64,000 bases of DNA from Myxococcota bacterium (GTDB lineage: Bacteria; Myxococcota_A; UBA9160; SMWR01): positions 149,271-213,270 of the forward strand of contig JAKVBI010000005.1 in the NCBI GenBank assembly GCA_022447545.1, given 5' to 3'. Position 1 is the first letter of the stretch. Every line of letters starts with the position of its first letter. The notes below the pieces were generated by a model. The model was not told the origin of the DNA. It saw only the letters and a program-made list of their open reading frames with translations, and did not search any database. Position numbers and translations under genes: made by a program. Shown in pieces: positions 16,834 to 26,439 of the stretch.

Positions 16834-19212
16834 ATGCAAGAGAAGCTGCTCGATGGTGTCCGTATCGTAGACCTCGCCGGGGAACCGGCCGCCATGGCAG
16901 GCCGAATCCTGGCCGACCTGGGCGCAGACGTCGTCCATGTAGAACCTCCCGAAGGCGATCCGCTTCGTTCGGTGGGGCCCTTTGCCGAGATCGAAGGCCG
17001 CGGTCGTGTCTCGCTGCGCTTCGAGGCCTGGCATGCGGGCAAGCGCGGCCTCGCCTGTGCTGCGGACGATCCGCGCCTGGACGCACTGCTGCGTGCGGCC
17101 GACCTGGTGATCGACACGCCGGGCTGGCCCGGCATGCTCGAGCTGGAGCCGGAACGGGCCCCCCAGGCCAGCTGGATCCGCGTAACTCCCTTCGGCCTCG
17201 ACGGGCCCCGCTCCCAATGGCGGGCGAGTGACCTCGGTGTCATGGCTGCTACCGGGAACATGTACAGCACCGGCTATCCGGACCGCGCGCCGGTTCGGGC
17301 CAGCGAGCCTTCGGGGTACGGCCACGTCGGGCCCGAGGTCGCCTATTCGGCCTTGACCGCCTACGCGTCGGGTCGCCCCCAGGTCGTCGACGTCTCCATG
17401 CAGGAAGTGGTGATGGTCGCGAACATGGGCGGTGCGCTGGGCTTCCGCATTCGGGGCGATCGTGGCATGCGGCGGGGTGCCTCCATAGGGCGCACCCGTG
17501 AGATCTGGAAGTGCAAGGACGGCTTCGTGACGTTCGGCCTGCGGGGTGGCCCCGCTCGTGTTCCGAGCCTGCGCATGATCACCGAACTGCTCGTTCAGAA
17601 CGGGATCGAGGCGCCGGCCTGGACCGAACGGGACTGGGCGACCTGGAACCCCAATGAGACCAGTGATGAGGAGATGCGCGCGCTCGAGGAGCCGCTGATC
17701 GAATTGTTCGCCAACTACGAGATGATGGAAATCTTCGAGATGGCATGTGAGCGCAACCTGATGGTGGCGGCTGCCAATACCCCCAAGGAGGTCTACGGGA
17801 GCCGTCAACTCCAGGCTCGTGAGATGTTTGCCGACGTTGGGGGCGTGGCCGGGCTGGCCCACCGTCCGGCGCTGGTGACGAGCTTCGACGGGCAGGCGGC
17901 TCCCATCGTTGCTCAGCGCGGTGCACCCAGCCTCGACTCATCCGATCTTCCGAACTGGGAGCCGCGAGCCTCGGCCTCGGTTTCATCGAGTGGCCCCGCT
18001 TGGGAGGGGATGAAGCTGGTCGAGTTCGGCTCGGGAGCTGCTGGCCCCATTGCGGCCCGCTACTTCAGCGAGCAGGGCGCCACCGTGATCAAGGTCGAGT
18101 CCAAGAGTCGCCCCGACTTCCTGCGTATCTATGCGCTGGGGCCGGGCAACCCTCACGGCCTCGAGGGCTCGCCGCTGTTCAACGCCCTCAACGTGGGCAA
18201 GCGAAGTGTGACCTTGAACCTCAAGGACGCCAAAGGCATCGAGATCGCGCGTCAGCTGATGTTCTGGGCAGACGCGGTGCTCGAGAACTTTGCCCCCAAA
18301 GCCATGCGGGGCTTCGGGCTCGACTACGCGTCGCTGGCGCCCCAGAAACCCGACCTGGTGATGGTCTCCTCGTGCATCAATGGCCAGACGGGCCCCTACG
18401 CCAACTATCCGGGCTTTGGCGCCCAGGGCTCAGCCATCTCTTGTTACAACTTCATCACCGGCTGGCCCGACTACGAGCCCATGGGCCCGGCGGGCACCAT
18501 CACCGACTCTCTGTCGCCGCGCTTCGGGGCCACCTGCATTGCGGCGGGCGTGCTGTATCACCGCCGCACCGGGCGTGGTCTCCACGTGGACGTGTCCCAG
18601 GTCGAGAATGCGCTCTACACCCTGGCACCCTGGCTGCTCGACTACTCGGTCAACGGCGTCATCACACCGCGCATGGGCAATCGCTCTCTGCGCACTGCTC
18701 CCCACGGCGCGTTTCCGTGCCTGGACGAGCAGGGGCCCGAAGGGGTCGTGGGCGATCGCTGGATCACCCTCGCGGTGTGGTCGGACGAGGAGTGGGGCCG
18801 GCTCGCGAAGCTCATGGGGGTCGACGACCCGTCGCTGGCCGACAACCAGGCCCGGCTCGAGCGCGTCGATGAGGTGGAGGCCCTGGTGGCCGACTACACC
18901 CGTCAGCACACCCGTGCCGAGCTGGCCGAGCGGCTTCAGGCCGAGGGCATCGAAGCCGTTCCGCTTCAGGACTACGGGGATCTGTTCGACGATCCTCAGA
19001 TCGCACACCGCAAACACTTCGTGGGGGTGACCCATCCAGTGATCGGGGAGACCACCTACGAGCGCAACGGCTTCCGGCTGTCCCAGGCCCCGTCGGGTTA
19101 CCCCCGACCTACGCCCACACTGGGGGAGCACACGGAGATCATCCTCGAGGAGATCCTCGGCATGGCAGCCGCCGAGCGCAAACAGCTGGCCGAGTCCGGG
19201 GCCCTCGACTGA
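16834..19212 (+). CDS. Double-domain family III (CaiB/BaiF) CoA-transferase
   Basis: A 792-residue protein made of two CaiB/BaiF units in tandem. The first covers about 5-370 (GVRIVDLAGEPAAMAGRILA) and the second about 390-790 (GMKLVEFGSGAAGPIAARYF). Each contains an Asp in the position of the catalytic aspartate that carries CoA in formyl-CoA transferase: VVDVSMQEVV in the first and HVDVSQVENA in the second. Family members normally have about 400 residues and work as interlocked dimers, so this chain may form an intramolecular dimer. The following hydroxyacid dehydrogenase and ACAD pair suggest activation of an organic acid by CoA transfer. No clear Shine-Dalgarno precedes the ATG. Confidence 0.88.
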   Translation: MQEKLLDGVRIVDLAGEPAAMAGRILADLGADVVHVEPPEGDPLRSVGPFAEIEGRGRVSLRFEAWHAGKRGLACAADDPRLDALLRAADLVIDTPGWPGMLELEPERAPQASWIRVTPFGLDGPRSQWRASDLGVMAATGNMYSTGYPDRAPVRASEPSGYGHVGPEVAYSALTAYASGRPQVVDVSMQEVVMVANMGGALGFRIRGDRGMRRGASIGRTREIWKCKDGFVTFGLRGGPARVPSLRMITELLVQNGIEAPAWTERDWATWNPNETSDEEMRALEEPLIELFANYEMMEIFEMACERNLMVAAANTPKEVYGSRQLQAREMFADVGGVAGLAHRPALVTSFDGQAAPIVAQRGAPSLDSSDLPNWEPRASASVSSSGPAWEGMKLVEFGSGAAGPIAARYFSEQGATVIKVESKSRPDFLRIYALGPGNPHGLEGSPLFNALNVGKRSVTLNLKDAKGIEIARQLMFWADAVLENFAPKAMRGFGLDYASLAPQKPDLVMVSSCINGQTGPYANYPGFGAQGSAISCYNFITGWPDYEPMGPAGTITDSLSPRFGATCIAAGVLYHRRTGRGLHVDVSQVENALYTLAPWLLDYSVNGVITPRMGNRSLRTAPHGAFPCLDEQGPEGVVGDRWITLAVWSDEEWGRLAKLMGVDDPSLADNQARLERVDEVEALVADYTRQHTRAELAERLQAEGIEAVPLQDYGDLFDDPQIAHRKHFVGVTHPVIGETTYERNGFRLSQAPSGYPRPTPTLGEHTEIILEEILGMAAAERKQLAESGALD

Positions 19213-19270
19213 TGGGTCTGGACGCGCAAATCCTGGGCGCAGTGACACCGCGCGGTCGTGGAGGGGTGCG

Positions 19271-20197
19271 GTGAAGGTTCTGATCCACGTGCACCCCGGC
19301 TTGTTGAAGCGGGTGCGTGAAGAACTGCCCGATGTCGAGCTGATCCAGATTCCCCAGGAGGGCCCCATACCCGACGGGGTGGAAGGTGAGGTACTGCTGA
19401 CCCAGGCCTGGGGGAGCCCGAATCTGCGCGAATGCATGGAGCGTGGTGTGCGCTGGGTCCACACCTTTGGCACCGGCGTCAATGCCTTCCCGTTCGGCGA
19501 CCTTGGCGGGGTTCCGCTCAGCTGTGCCCGAGGGGCCAGTGCAGTCCCCATCGCCGAGTGGGTGTTGGCCGTGATGCTGCGCTTCGAGAAGAAACTGCCC
19601 GAGAGCTTCATCCAAGAACCGCCCGAACAGTGGAACCGAGCCGAACTCGGTGGCTTGTTTGGACGCACCGTTGGGCTGGTGGGCTTGGGGGGAATTGGTG
19701 AAGCCGTAGCCAAGCGCGCCCTGGCCTTCGATATGGAGGTCCTGGCCTACCGGCGCACCGCTCAGCCCAGTGCTCACGACGGGGTCGAAGTGGTGGAGAC
19801 GCTCGACGACTTGTTGACGCGCTCGGACCATCTCGTGGTGGCGGCTTCGGCCACGCCGGCCACGCGGCATCTCCTTGGGCGCGAGGCCTTCGAGCGCGTG
19901 AAGCCCGGGGTCCACCTGGTGAACATCGCCCGGGGTGAACTGGTCGACCAGGATGCACTGCGAGAAGCGCTCGACGATGGCCGCGTGGAATGCGCGTCGC
20001 TCGACTGCGTCGACCCCGAGCCGCTGCCCGAGGGGCACTGGCTCTACACCCACCCGCGGGTTTTGCTCTCGCCGCACATCTCCTGGGCGATGCCGGGTGC
20101 CACTCTGGTATTGGCGGATACCTTCGCCGAAAATCTGCACCGCTACATTGCGGGTGAGCCCCTCGAGGGGCTGGTGGACGTCGAGCACGGCTACTAG
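19271..20197 (+). CDS. D-2-hydroxyacid dehydrogenase (NAD(P)-dependent)
   Basis: A 308-residue protein from GTG 19271. The Rossmann motif GLVGLGGIGEAVA lies near 137-149. The catalytic trio of the family is present: Arg in NIARGELVD (about 221), Glu in DPEPLPEGHW (about 253) and His in LSPHISW (about 271). The N-terminal substrate domain is short, as in GhrA-like or phosphoglycerate-dehydrogenase-like proteins. It likely interconverts a 2-keto and a D-2-hydroxy acid in the cytoplasm; substrate unknown. It sits between the double CoA-transferase and an ACAD pair, all on the plus strand. Confidence 0.85.
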   Translation: MKVLIHVHPGLLKRVREELPDVELIQIPQEGPIPDGVEGEVLLTQAWGSPNLRECMERGVRWVHTFGTGVNAFPFGDLGGVPLSCARGASAVPIAEWVLAVMLRFEKKLPESFIQEPPEQWNRAELGGLFGRTVGLVGLGGIGEAVAKRALAFDMEVLAYRRTAQPSAHDGVEVVETLDDLLTRSDHLVVAASATPATRHLLGREAFERVKPGVHLVNIARGELVDQDALREALDDGRVECASLDCVDPEPLPEGHWLYTHPRVLLSPHISWAMPGATLVLADTFAENLHRYIAGEPLEGLVDVEHGY

Positions 20198-20256
20198 GTA
20201 ACGGTCGGATCGCAAATCCCGCCTGAAGAAGCCCGAAAGTTACAGGGAGACCCCCC

Positions 20257-21444
20257 TTGGATCTGCGGTACTCGAAGAGCGATGAGGAATTTCGCGCGGA
20301 ACTGCGCGCATGGTTGGAAGTGGAGGTGCCCAAACACGGCACCGAGCCCGAGCAGAACGACTGGGAGAGTCGGCTCGAGTACGACACTTCGTGGCAGCGA
20401 AAGTTGTTCGAGGCGGGCTTCGCGGGCATCAACTGGCCCGTCGAGTACGGGGGCCGCGACGCATCGCTGTCCGAGCAGTTGATCTACTACGAGGAATACG
20501 CCCGGTCCAAAGCGCCCTACGTGGGAGTGAACTTCGTCGGCCTGTTGCACGGGGGGCCCACCCTCATGGCCGAGGGCACCGAAGCCCAGAAGGAAAAGCA
20601 CATTCCCCGCATCATCCGGGGGGAGGAGATCTGGTGCCAGGGCTTCTCGGAGCCCACTGCGGGGTCCGATCTGGCGAGCTTGCGCACCCGGGCCGAGCGT
20701 GACGGCGACGAATACGTGATCAACGGCCACAAGATCTGGACGAGCTTTGCCCAGGTCTCGGACTACTGCGAGTTGCTGGCTCGCACGGACCCGGACACGA
20801 AGAAGCACGCGGGGATCAGTTGGCTCATCCTCCCCATGGATGTGCCGGGGATCGAGATCCGCCCCCTTCCGACCCTCAAGGGCGAACTCGACTTCAGTGA
20901 GGTCTTCTTCGAGGATGTCCGGATCCCTGTCGACAGTCTCGTCGGCAAGGAGAATGACGGCTGGCGGGTCACCAATGTCACGCTGCGCTTCGAACGCGGC
21001 ACCGCCTTTGCCAGCGAGATGTACAAACTGCAGGAGATCCTCGCGAGATTGAAGAAGACCCTCCAGGCGACCACGCGTTGGGAGGCGACGGCCTGGGACG
21101 ACGCGGCGTTGCGAAGAGAGGTCGGGCACCTGCAGGCCGAACTCGATTCGCTCTGGGCCATGCTCAAGCTGGCGATCTCCGAGACCAGCAAGACGGGCAT
21201 GCCGGGGCTCGGCGCCTCGGCGATGAAGCTCTACTACACCGACCTGGCCCAGCGGGTCACACAGCTCTGCGTGGGAGCCATTGGGCGCGCGGCCCTGAGC
21301 CGCTCCCCGCTCGAGGGTCTGCCCGACGCGGACTTCCTGGGCGCCGACCTTCAGCCCCTCTCGTTGTCCATAGCGGGGGGCTCTTCGCAGATTCAACGCA
21401 ACATCATTGCCGAGCGGATCCTGGGACATCCCAAGGAACGCTGA
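20257..21444 (+). CDS. Acyl-CoA dehydrogenase, alpha-type subunit of a heteromeric pair
   Basis: A 395-residue protein. TTG 20257 is the start, with GGGAG ten bases before it. The N-terminal and middle ACAD domains are intact (WCQGFSEPTAGSDLASLRT, HKIWTSFAQ). The usual FAD-binding motif REQFG is missing in the C-terminal helical domain, and the Glu of the YEGT motif is replaced (AGGSSQIQRN). These are features of alpha subunits in ChsE1/ChsE2-like heterotetramers, where partner subunits share each FAD. The next gene, 16 bases on, supplies the complementary motif. It would oxidise an acyl-CoA at the alpha-beta bond. Confidence 0.88.
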   Translation: MDLRYSKSDEEFRAELRAWLEVEVPKHGTEPEQNDWESRLEYDTSWQRKLFEAGFAGINWPVEYGGRDASLSEQLIYYEEYARSKAPYVGVNFVGLLHGGPTLMAEGTEAQKEKHIPRIIRGEEIWCQGFSEPTAGSDLASLRTRAERDGDEYVINGHKIWTSFAQVSDYCELLARTDPDTKKHAGISWLILPMDVPGIEIRPLPTLKGELDFSEVFFEDVRIPVDSLVGKENDGWRVTNVTLRFERGTAFASEMYKLQEILARLKKTLQATTRWEATAWDDAALRREVGHLQAELDSLWAMLKLAISETSKTGMPGLGASAMKLYYTDLAQRVTQLCVGAIGRAALSRSPLEGLPDADFLGADLQPLSLSIAGGSSQIQRNIIAERILGHPKER

Positions 21445-21460
21445 GCCGGGAGACGACCCC

Positions 21461-22447
21461 TTGGATTTCAGGCCGAGCGACGATCAGGAGGCCCTGCAGC
21501 AGGGCGTCCGTTCCTTCTGTGAAGGGCGGGTCACCACCGATCACCTGCGGGAGATCGAGAGTCAACCCAAGGCTTTCGACCGAGAACTCTGGAACGAACT
21601 GGCGGAGATGGGAATCTTCAGTCTGCAGGTTCCCGAGGAGCAGGGTGGGGTGGGGCTCAAGGCCGCCGACGCCGTGCTCGTCTTCGAAGAACTCGGGCGC
21701 GCTTGTGTGCCGGGTCCGGTGCTGTGGTCCCACCTGGCGGCGGGTCATGTGGACGGAGCCGATCTGGGAGAGACGGTGGTGGGAGGGCTCGATCTGACGG
21801 CGCCGACCATCGAGCCGTTCATGATCGAGCATCTCGAGTCCCTGGACCGGCTGATTCTCCTCAAGCCCGACTCGGTGGAGGTCGTCGAGGCGGGAGCCGT
21901 CGAGGGCACGTCCATCGAAGTTCCGCTGGATCCCCTCACGCCGATCCACTACGCCAAGTCCCTGCCGACGGGCGAAGCCATCGGCGGGGTGGAGTTGGCG
22001 ACACAGATGCGCCTGATGGGGACCACCCTGGCGTCGGGCCTGATGCTCGGGATTGCAGAAGCGACTCTCGAAATGGCCAACGAGTACGCGAAGAAGCGCG
22101 AACAGTTCGATCGCCCCATCGGATCCTTCCAGTCCATCAAGCACATGCTGGCGGATTCCTTCGTGCGCCAGGAGGCCGCACGGGCCGCCGCCTATGCGGC
22201 TGGGGCCACCCTGGATTTCCCCGAAGTAGGCGATGTGGAACGCGCTGTATCGTCAGCGAAGGTGGTGGCGGGCGATGCTGCCATGAAGAACTCGCGCACG
22301 TGCATTCAGGTCCACGGCGGCATGGGGTACACCTGGGAAGTTCCCGCCCACTATTTCTTCAAGCGCACCTGGGTGCTCGAAAACGTCTTTGGTGGCGTGC
22401 ACGAACATTCCGATCGCATCGCCGACCGGGTGGCCGCCGAGGCCTGA
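21461..22447 (+). CDS. Acyl-CoA dehydrogenase, beta-type subunit of a heteromeric pair
   Basis: A 328-residue protein. TTG 21461 is chosen because it reproduces the start context of the partner gene (GGGAG, then TTGGAT); the frame extends back into the upstream gene. The N-terminal domain is reduced, and the middle domain lacks the SEPxAGSD flavin loop. The C-terminal domain keeps the FAD motif KREQFDRPIGSFQSIKHMLA and VHGGMGYTWE. It is complementary to the preceding alpha subunit, so the two probably form one FAD site at their interface. It is convergent with an SDR gene 15 bases away. Confidence 0.85.
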   Translation: MDFRPSDDQEALQQGVRSFCEGRVTTDHLREIESQPKAFDRELWNELAEMGIFSLQVPEEQGGVGLKAADAVLVFEELGRACVPGPVLWSHLAAGHVDGADLGETVVGGLDLTAPTIEPFMIEHLESLDRLILLKPDSVEVVEAGAVEGTSIEVPLDPLTPIHYAKSLPTGEAIGGVELATQMRLMGTTLASGLMLGIAEATLEMANEYAKKREQFDRPIGSFQSIKHMLADSFVRQEAARAAAYAAGATLDFPEVGDVERAVSSAKVVAGDAAMKNSRTCIQVHGGMGYTWEVPAHYFFKRTWVLENVFGGVHEHSDRIADRVAAEA

Positions 22448-22462
22448 GCCCCGGGTCACGGC

Positions 22463-23242
22463 TCAGTACATCACCTGGCCTCCGTTGACGTCGAGGGTCT
22501 GGCCGGTGATGCACGATGAGAGCGACGAGGCGAAGAAGACCACCGCGCCCGAGATCTCGTGGGAGTCGGGGATCCGACCGAGCGGGATCCTGCCAGCGAT
22601 TTCCTGATACGCCTCGTCGTCAGTGATGTTGCGGGCCTTGGCCATCCGCTTGAGATACCCCTGCACGGCTGGGCCCCAGATGTAGCCCGGCAGAACAGAG
22701 TTCAGGCGGATCTGGTCGGCGCCCAGCTCGCGGGCCAACCCCTGGGTGGCCACATTGAGTCCCGCCTTGGAGGCCGCGTAGGCGGCGAAGGTGGGGTTGG
22801 CGACGCGGCTCGACATGGTGCTGATCATCACCACCGAGCCGCCGCCTCGTGCTTTCAGGGCCGGTACTGCCGCCTGGGTGAGGCGAAGGCTTCCCAGCAG
22901 GTTCACCTCCAGAGGGGCGCGCCAGCGCTCGAGGTCGTCTTGCTCGAAGAGGGTACTGGTGCCGGTGTGGAAGGCGTTGTTGACCAACACATCGAGTCCA
23001 CCGAATTCAGCCACTGCGCGATCCACGATGGCTTGACAGTCCTGGGGTTGCGTGATGTCGGTGGGCACCGAGATCACACGCCGGCCCAGGGCTTCGACTT
23101 CCGCCGCAACACTTTCGAGGTTCGCAACGGTGCGGGCGCCGATGACGAGGTCGGCTCCCTCCTGGGCCAGGCGCAAGGAGATGTCCCGACCCATTCCGGG
23201 TCCGATGCCAGAGACGATGGCCACTTTTCCTTCGAGTAACAC
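22463..23242 (-). CDS. Short-chain dehydrogenase/reductase
   Basis: A 259-residue classical SDR from GTG 23242. The cofactor loop GIGPGMGRD is at 12-20. The NAG-type motif is LVNNA at 86-90, and the catalytic motif has a Ser cluster at 141-145, Tyr155 and Lys159 (YAASK). The C-terminal VNGGQVM is standard. It is translated just after the D-aminoacylase-type gene (3-base gap), so the two form an operon. It likely oxidises or reduces a hydroxyacyl-CoA or hydroxysteroid-like substrate; specificity cannot be read. Confidence 0.88.
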   Translation of the reverse strand: MLLEGKVAIVSGIGPGMGRDISLRLAQEGADLVIGARTVANLESVAAEVEALGRRVISVPTDITQPQDCQAIVDRAVAEFGGLDVLVNNAFHTGTSTLFEQDDLERWRAPLEVNLLGSLRLTQAAVPALKARGGGSVVMISTMSSRVANPTFAAYAASKAGLNVATQGLARELGADQIRLNSVLPGYIWGPAVQGYLKRMAKARNITDDEAYQEIAGRIPLGRIPDSHEISGAVVFFASSLSSCITGQTLDVNGGQVMY

Positions 23243-23245
23243 GCT

Positions 23246-24934
23246 TCAACTCCTTTCGAGAATCGTTCCGGGCAGGGCGCCCGTGTGGACGCCGTCCTCG
23301 ATCAGTACCTGGCCGTTGACGATGACGGCGCCGACCCCCAGGGCACGTTGCACGATCCGTCGACCTCCGGCCGGTACGTCCTCACGCCACTCGCGTGGGC
23401 CCGCGGCGATGGTGTCCGGGTCGAAGATCACCACATCGGCCGCCAGGCCCGGCTCCAGGCGGCCCCGATCGTTCACCCCCAGCACTGCAGCTGACATGGA
23501 GGTCAGGCGTCGGACCGCTTCTTCCAGGGGCATGATGCCCTGCTCGCGCACCCAATGTCCGAGTAATCGACCACTGAAGTCGACCCCGCAGTCCATGTCC
23601 AGGTGTGCGCCTGCATCGGACACGCCGGGCAGACACCGGGGGCCGCGCAGGATCTGGCCAACGGCGTCCATGTCCCCATTCATCAGTCCCCGGTAGACAA
23701 AACGCGTCTCGAGTCTGTCCTCCACCACGACGTCGAGCATGGCGTCCACGACGTGGACCCCTCGTTCCGCTGCAACGTCCGCGACGCGCCGTCCCGCCAG
23801 TTCGGGGTGGGTTCTGGACTCGGTGAAGTGGACGATCTGGGACCGTGCGGTCATCTGGCTGGGGGCTTCGGGCGAATCATCGAACTCTTCGCGCAAGGCC
23901 GCGCGCAGTTCGGGGTCCGCGAAGCGCGCGAGCTTTTCCTCTTTGGGCAGGCTGAGGGCCTGGTGCCAGGTCGGGTACCAGACGAACAGCCTCGTATCGA
24001 TCAGGTCGAACTCCAGGTCGAGGCGCTGGCTCTTTGCCACGGCGTAGACCTCTCCACCCCGCTCGCTGGACTCCTCCATGTAGGCGAGCAGATCGCGCCA
24101 GCCTTCGGGGTCGTCCCAGCGATGCTGGAACGCATTCCACACCACCGCGCTTCCGGTGAGTTTGGACAGCTCGATCATCAGCTCGCGATACGTCGCGTCG
24201 ATGTGTGCGGCGCCCGGGTGGGGGGAGACGGTGAAGACACCGCCGCCCGCGGTTCCCATTGCTGTGGCGAGGGTGCGAAGCTCGTCGTGGGTCGCCAGTT
24301 GGCTGGGGACGGGTTTGTCGTAGGGGCCTACCTCGAAATTTGCCTGTAGGGTCGAAAACCCGATGGCGCCCTGATGTAGGGCTGCCTTCAACTCCGCCGC
24401 CATGGCTTCGATCTCGTCTGGGGTGGCGGCCCGCTCGTAGGATTCAGCGCCCATCACGCGGTGGCGCAGCGCGCAGTGGCCCACCTGGGCGGCGACGTTG
24501 ATGCCGAGTTCGGGCCGGATGCGCTCCAGGTATTCGCCAAAGGAGCTCCAGGTCCAGTCGAGCACGCTGTCGAGGAGCTCCATGGAGACGCCCTCCACCT
24601 GGGAGAACAGACGCTGGAGGTAGTCGCGGTCCTCGGGCGCCGCGACGGGTGCGAGGGTGAAGCCGCAGTTTCCCGTGAGCACCGAGGTCACCCCGTGCCA
24701 GCACGAGGAGCTGGCCGTGGGCTCCCAGAACCACTGGGCGTCGTAGTGGGTATGGAGGTCGAAGAACCCCGGGCACACCACGCGCCCGGCGGCGTCGAAG
24801 CTGCGCCGGGCGGGTCCCCCGGCGTCCGCGCCGACTTCCACGATCCGTCCACCGTCGATGGCGACGTTTCCGGGCTGGCCTGCGGCGCCCGTGCCGTCTA
24901 TTACCAGCGCGTCCCGGATCAGCAGGTCGATCAT
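23246..24934 (-). CDS. Amidohydrolase of the N-acyl-D-amino-acid deacylase type
   Basis: A 562-residue protein. ATG 24934 has GGGAGG eight bases upstream; longer starts add a non-conserved tail. Metal-site residues are His61 and His63 (DLHTHYD), and near the C-terminus SDAGAHLDMD carries the catalytic aspartate. The protein begins and ends with the beta-sandwich segments of the superfamily (LVIDGTGAAGQPGNVAIDGGRI and ADVVIFDPDTI). Such cytoplasmic zinc enzymes hydrolyse N-acyl-D-amino acids, dihydropyrimidines or similar amides. It is upstream of the SDR and divergent from an MFS carrier that may import its substrate. Confidence 0.83.
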   Translation of the reverse strand: MIDLLIRDALVIDGTGAAGQPGNVAIDGGRIVEVGADAGGPARRSFDAAGRVVCPGFFDLHTHYDAQWFWEPTASSSCWHGVTSVLTGNCGFTLAPVAAPEDRDYLQRLFSQVEGVSMELLDSVLDWTWSSFGEYLERIRPELGINVAAQVGHCALRHRVMGAESYERAATPDEIEAMAAELKAALHQGAIGFSTLQANFEVGPYDKPVPSQLATHDELRTLATAMGTAGGGVFTVSPHPGAAHIDATYRELMIELSKLTGSAVVWNAFQHRWDDPEGWRDLLAYMEESSERGGEVYAVAKSQRLDLEFDLIDTRLFVWYPTWHQALSLPKEEKLARFADPELRAALREEFDDSPEAPSQMTARSQIVHFTESRTHPELAGRRVADVAAERGVHVVDAMLDVVVEDRLETRFVYRGLMNGDMDAVGQILRGPRCLPGVSDAGAHLDMDCGVDFSGRLLGHWVREQGIMPLEEAVRRLTSMSAAVLGVNDRGRLEPGLAADVVIFDPDTIAAGPREWREDVPAGGRRIVQRALGVGAVIVNGQVLIEDGVHTGALPGTILERS

Positions 24935-25062
24935 GGCTTTCGCCTCCCTCGGCAGCTTATCAGGAACCGTCTTTTCAGGGGGTCTGGCAGCGGATGTGCT
25001 TGCACCCGTGCTCGTGATCGAACACGATGGGCCCGATTTCACAGTGGAATGGAGAATCCGGC

Positions 25063-26376
25063 GTGGCGGACGAACAAAGAGCCGTGGACGGGATCGATCC
25101 GGTCGATACACAGCGGACTCCGGTCCCCGCGTATTCCTGGTACGTGCTCGGGGTTCTGTTCCTCGTCTACGTCTTCAATTTCATCGACCGCAACATCCTG
25201 TCGATCCTGATGGAGTCCATCAAGGAGGACCTGGACCTCTCGGACAAGCAGCTGGGCCTGTTGTCCGGTTTCGCGTTTGCAATCTTCTACAGCTTGATGG
25301 GGCTCCCCCTGGCGCGTTGGGCCGATACGGGCTCCCGCCGCACCATCATCGCCCTGGGCCTGGCGGTCTGGAGTGTCATGACCGCCGCGTCGGGCCTGGC
25401 GCGCAACTACGTCCAGATCGTTCTGGCTCGCATCGGTGTGGGCGTGGGCGAGGCTGCGGGCAGTCCTCCCGCGCACTCGCTGATCTCCGACTACTTCCCG
25501 CCGGAGCGTCGGGGGACGGCGCTGGCCATTTATTCCATGGGGATCTATGGCGGCATTCTGTTCGGTTTCACGCTCGGGGGTTGGCTCGACGAGAACGTCG
25601 GCTGGCGCATGGCCTTCATGGTGGTGGGGCTCCCGGGTGTGCTGCTCGCCCTGCTCGTACGCTTCACCGTGAAGGAGCCTCCGCGAGGACAGACCGAGAG
25701 CGGGCCCGTGGATGCCGAGCCAATCCCTGTGGGCGAGACGCTCCGCTTCCTGATCGCCCGACGCTCATTTCTGTACCTGCAAATTGGTGGCGCGCTGCAC
25801 GCCTTCGCCTCCTACGGGGTGGGCAGTTGGGTCGCCGTGTTCCTGCGGCGGGTCCACGACATGGGCAGTGCCGAGATCGGCTACTGGCTCGGGGCGCTGG
25901 CGGGTGCCGGTGGGGCATTGGGGGTCTTTCTGGGTGGCATTCTGGCCGACCGTCTCGTGCCACGAGACGCGCGTTGGTACATGTGGTTGCCCATTCTGGC
26001 TGCCGTCGGAGCCATTCCCTTCACACTGGCGTTCCTGCTGCTGGACAACACCCTGGTGGCGCTGCTCTGTTACCTCCCCCATGCCATCATCAGTGCCACC
26101 TACAACGGCCCCGTCTACGCCATGACCCAGGCAGTGGTGAAGGTTCGCATGCGCGCCTTTGCGGTGGCGGTTCATCTGCTGATCGTGAATCTCATCGGTC
26201 TGGGCCTCGGACCGCTGGTGGTGGGCGCCATCAGCGACTGGTTACAACCCACCGAAGGGGTGAATTCGATCCGCTACGCGCTGTTGGTGGTGGCGATCAC
26301 CAATGTGGTGGCGTGTATCTTCTACTTCCGAGCCAATCGCACCCTCGCAGAAGATCTGGCATCTCGGGACGACTGA
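25063..26376 (+). CDS. MFS transporter (spinster/sphingosine-carrier-like)
   Basis: A 437-residue protein. GTG 25063 is preferred (GGAG eight bases before); an ATG at 25027 would add 12 residues. Twelve helices are expected. MFS signatures include NFIDRNILSILMESIKEDL and the loop-2 motif GLPLARWADTGSRR, followed by GVGVGEAAGSPPAHSLISDYF, a stretch characteristic of spinster-like bacterial carriers. A second copy of the loop motif (GGILADRLVPRDAR) lies in the C-terminal half. It probably moves a lipid-like or carboxylate substrate across the inner membrane. Confidence 0.85.
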   Translation: MADEQRAVDGIDPVDTQRTPVPAYSWYVLGVLFLVYVFNFIDRNILSILMESIKEDLDLSDKQLGLLSGFAFAIFYSLMGLPLARWADTGSRRTIIALGLAVWSVMTAASGLARNYVQIVLARIGVGVGEAAGSPPAHSLISDYFPPERRGTALAIYSMGIYGGILFGFTLGGWLDENVGWRMAFMVVGLPGVLLALLVRFTVKEPPRGQTESGPVDAEPIPVGETLRFLIARRSFLYLQIGGALHAFASYGVGSWVAVFLRRVHDMGSAEIGYWLGALAGAGGALGVFLGGILADRLVPRDARWYMWLPILAAVGAIPFTLAFLLLDNTLVALLCYLPHAIISATYNGPVYAMTQAVVKVRMRAFAVAVHLLIVNLIGLGLGPLVVGAISDWLQPTEGVNSIRYALLVVAITNVVACIFYFRANRTLAEDLASRDD

Positions 26377-26439
26377 CGCTCGGCGTCGTTTTTTTCGGTC
26401 ACGCCTCGTCTCCCCTCATTGCGGTATTCTGATTTCACG

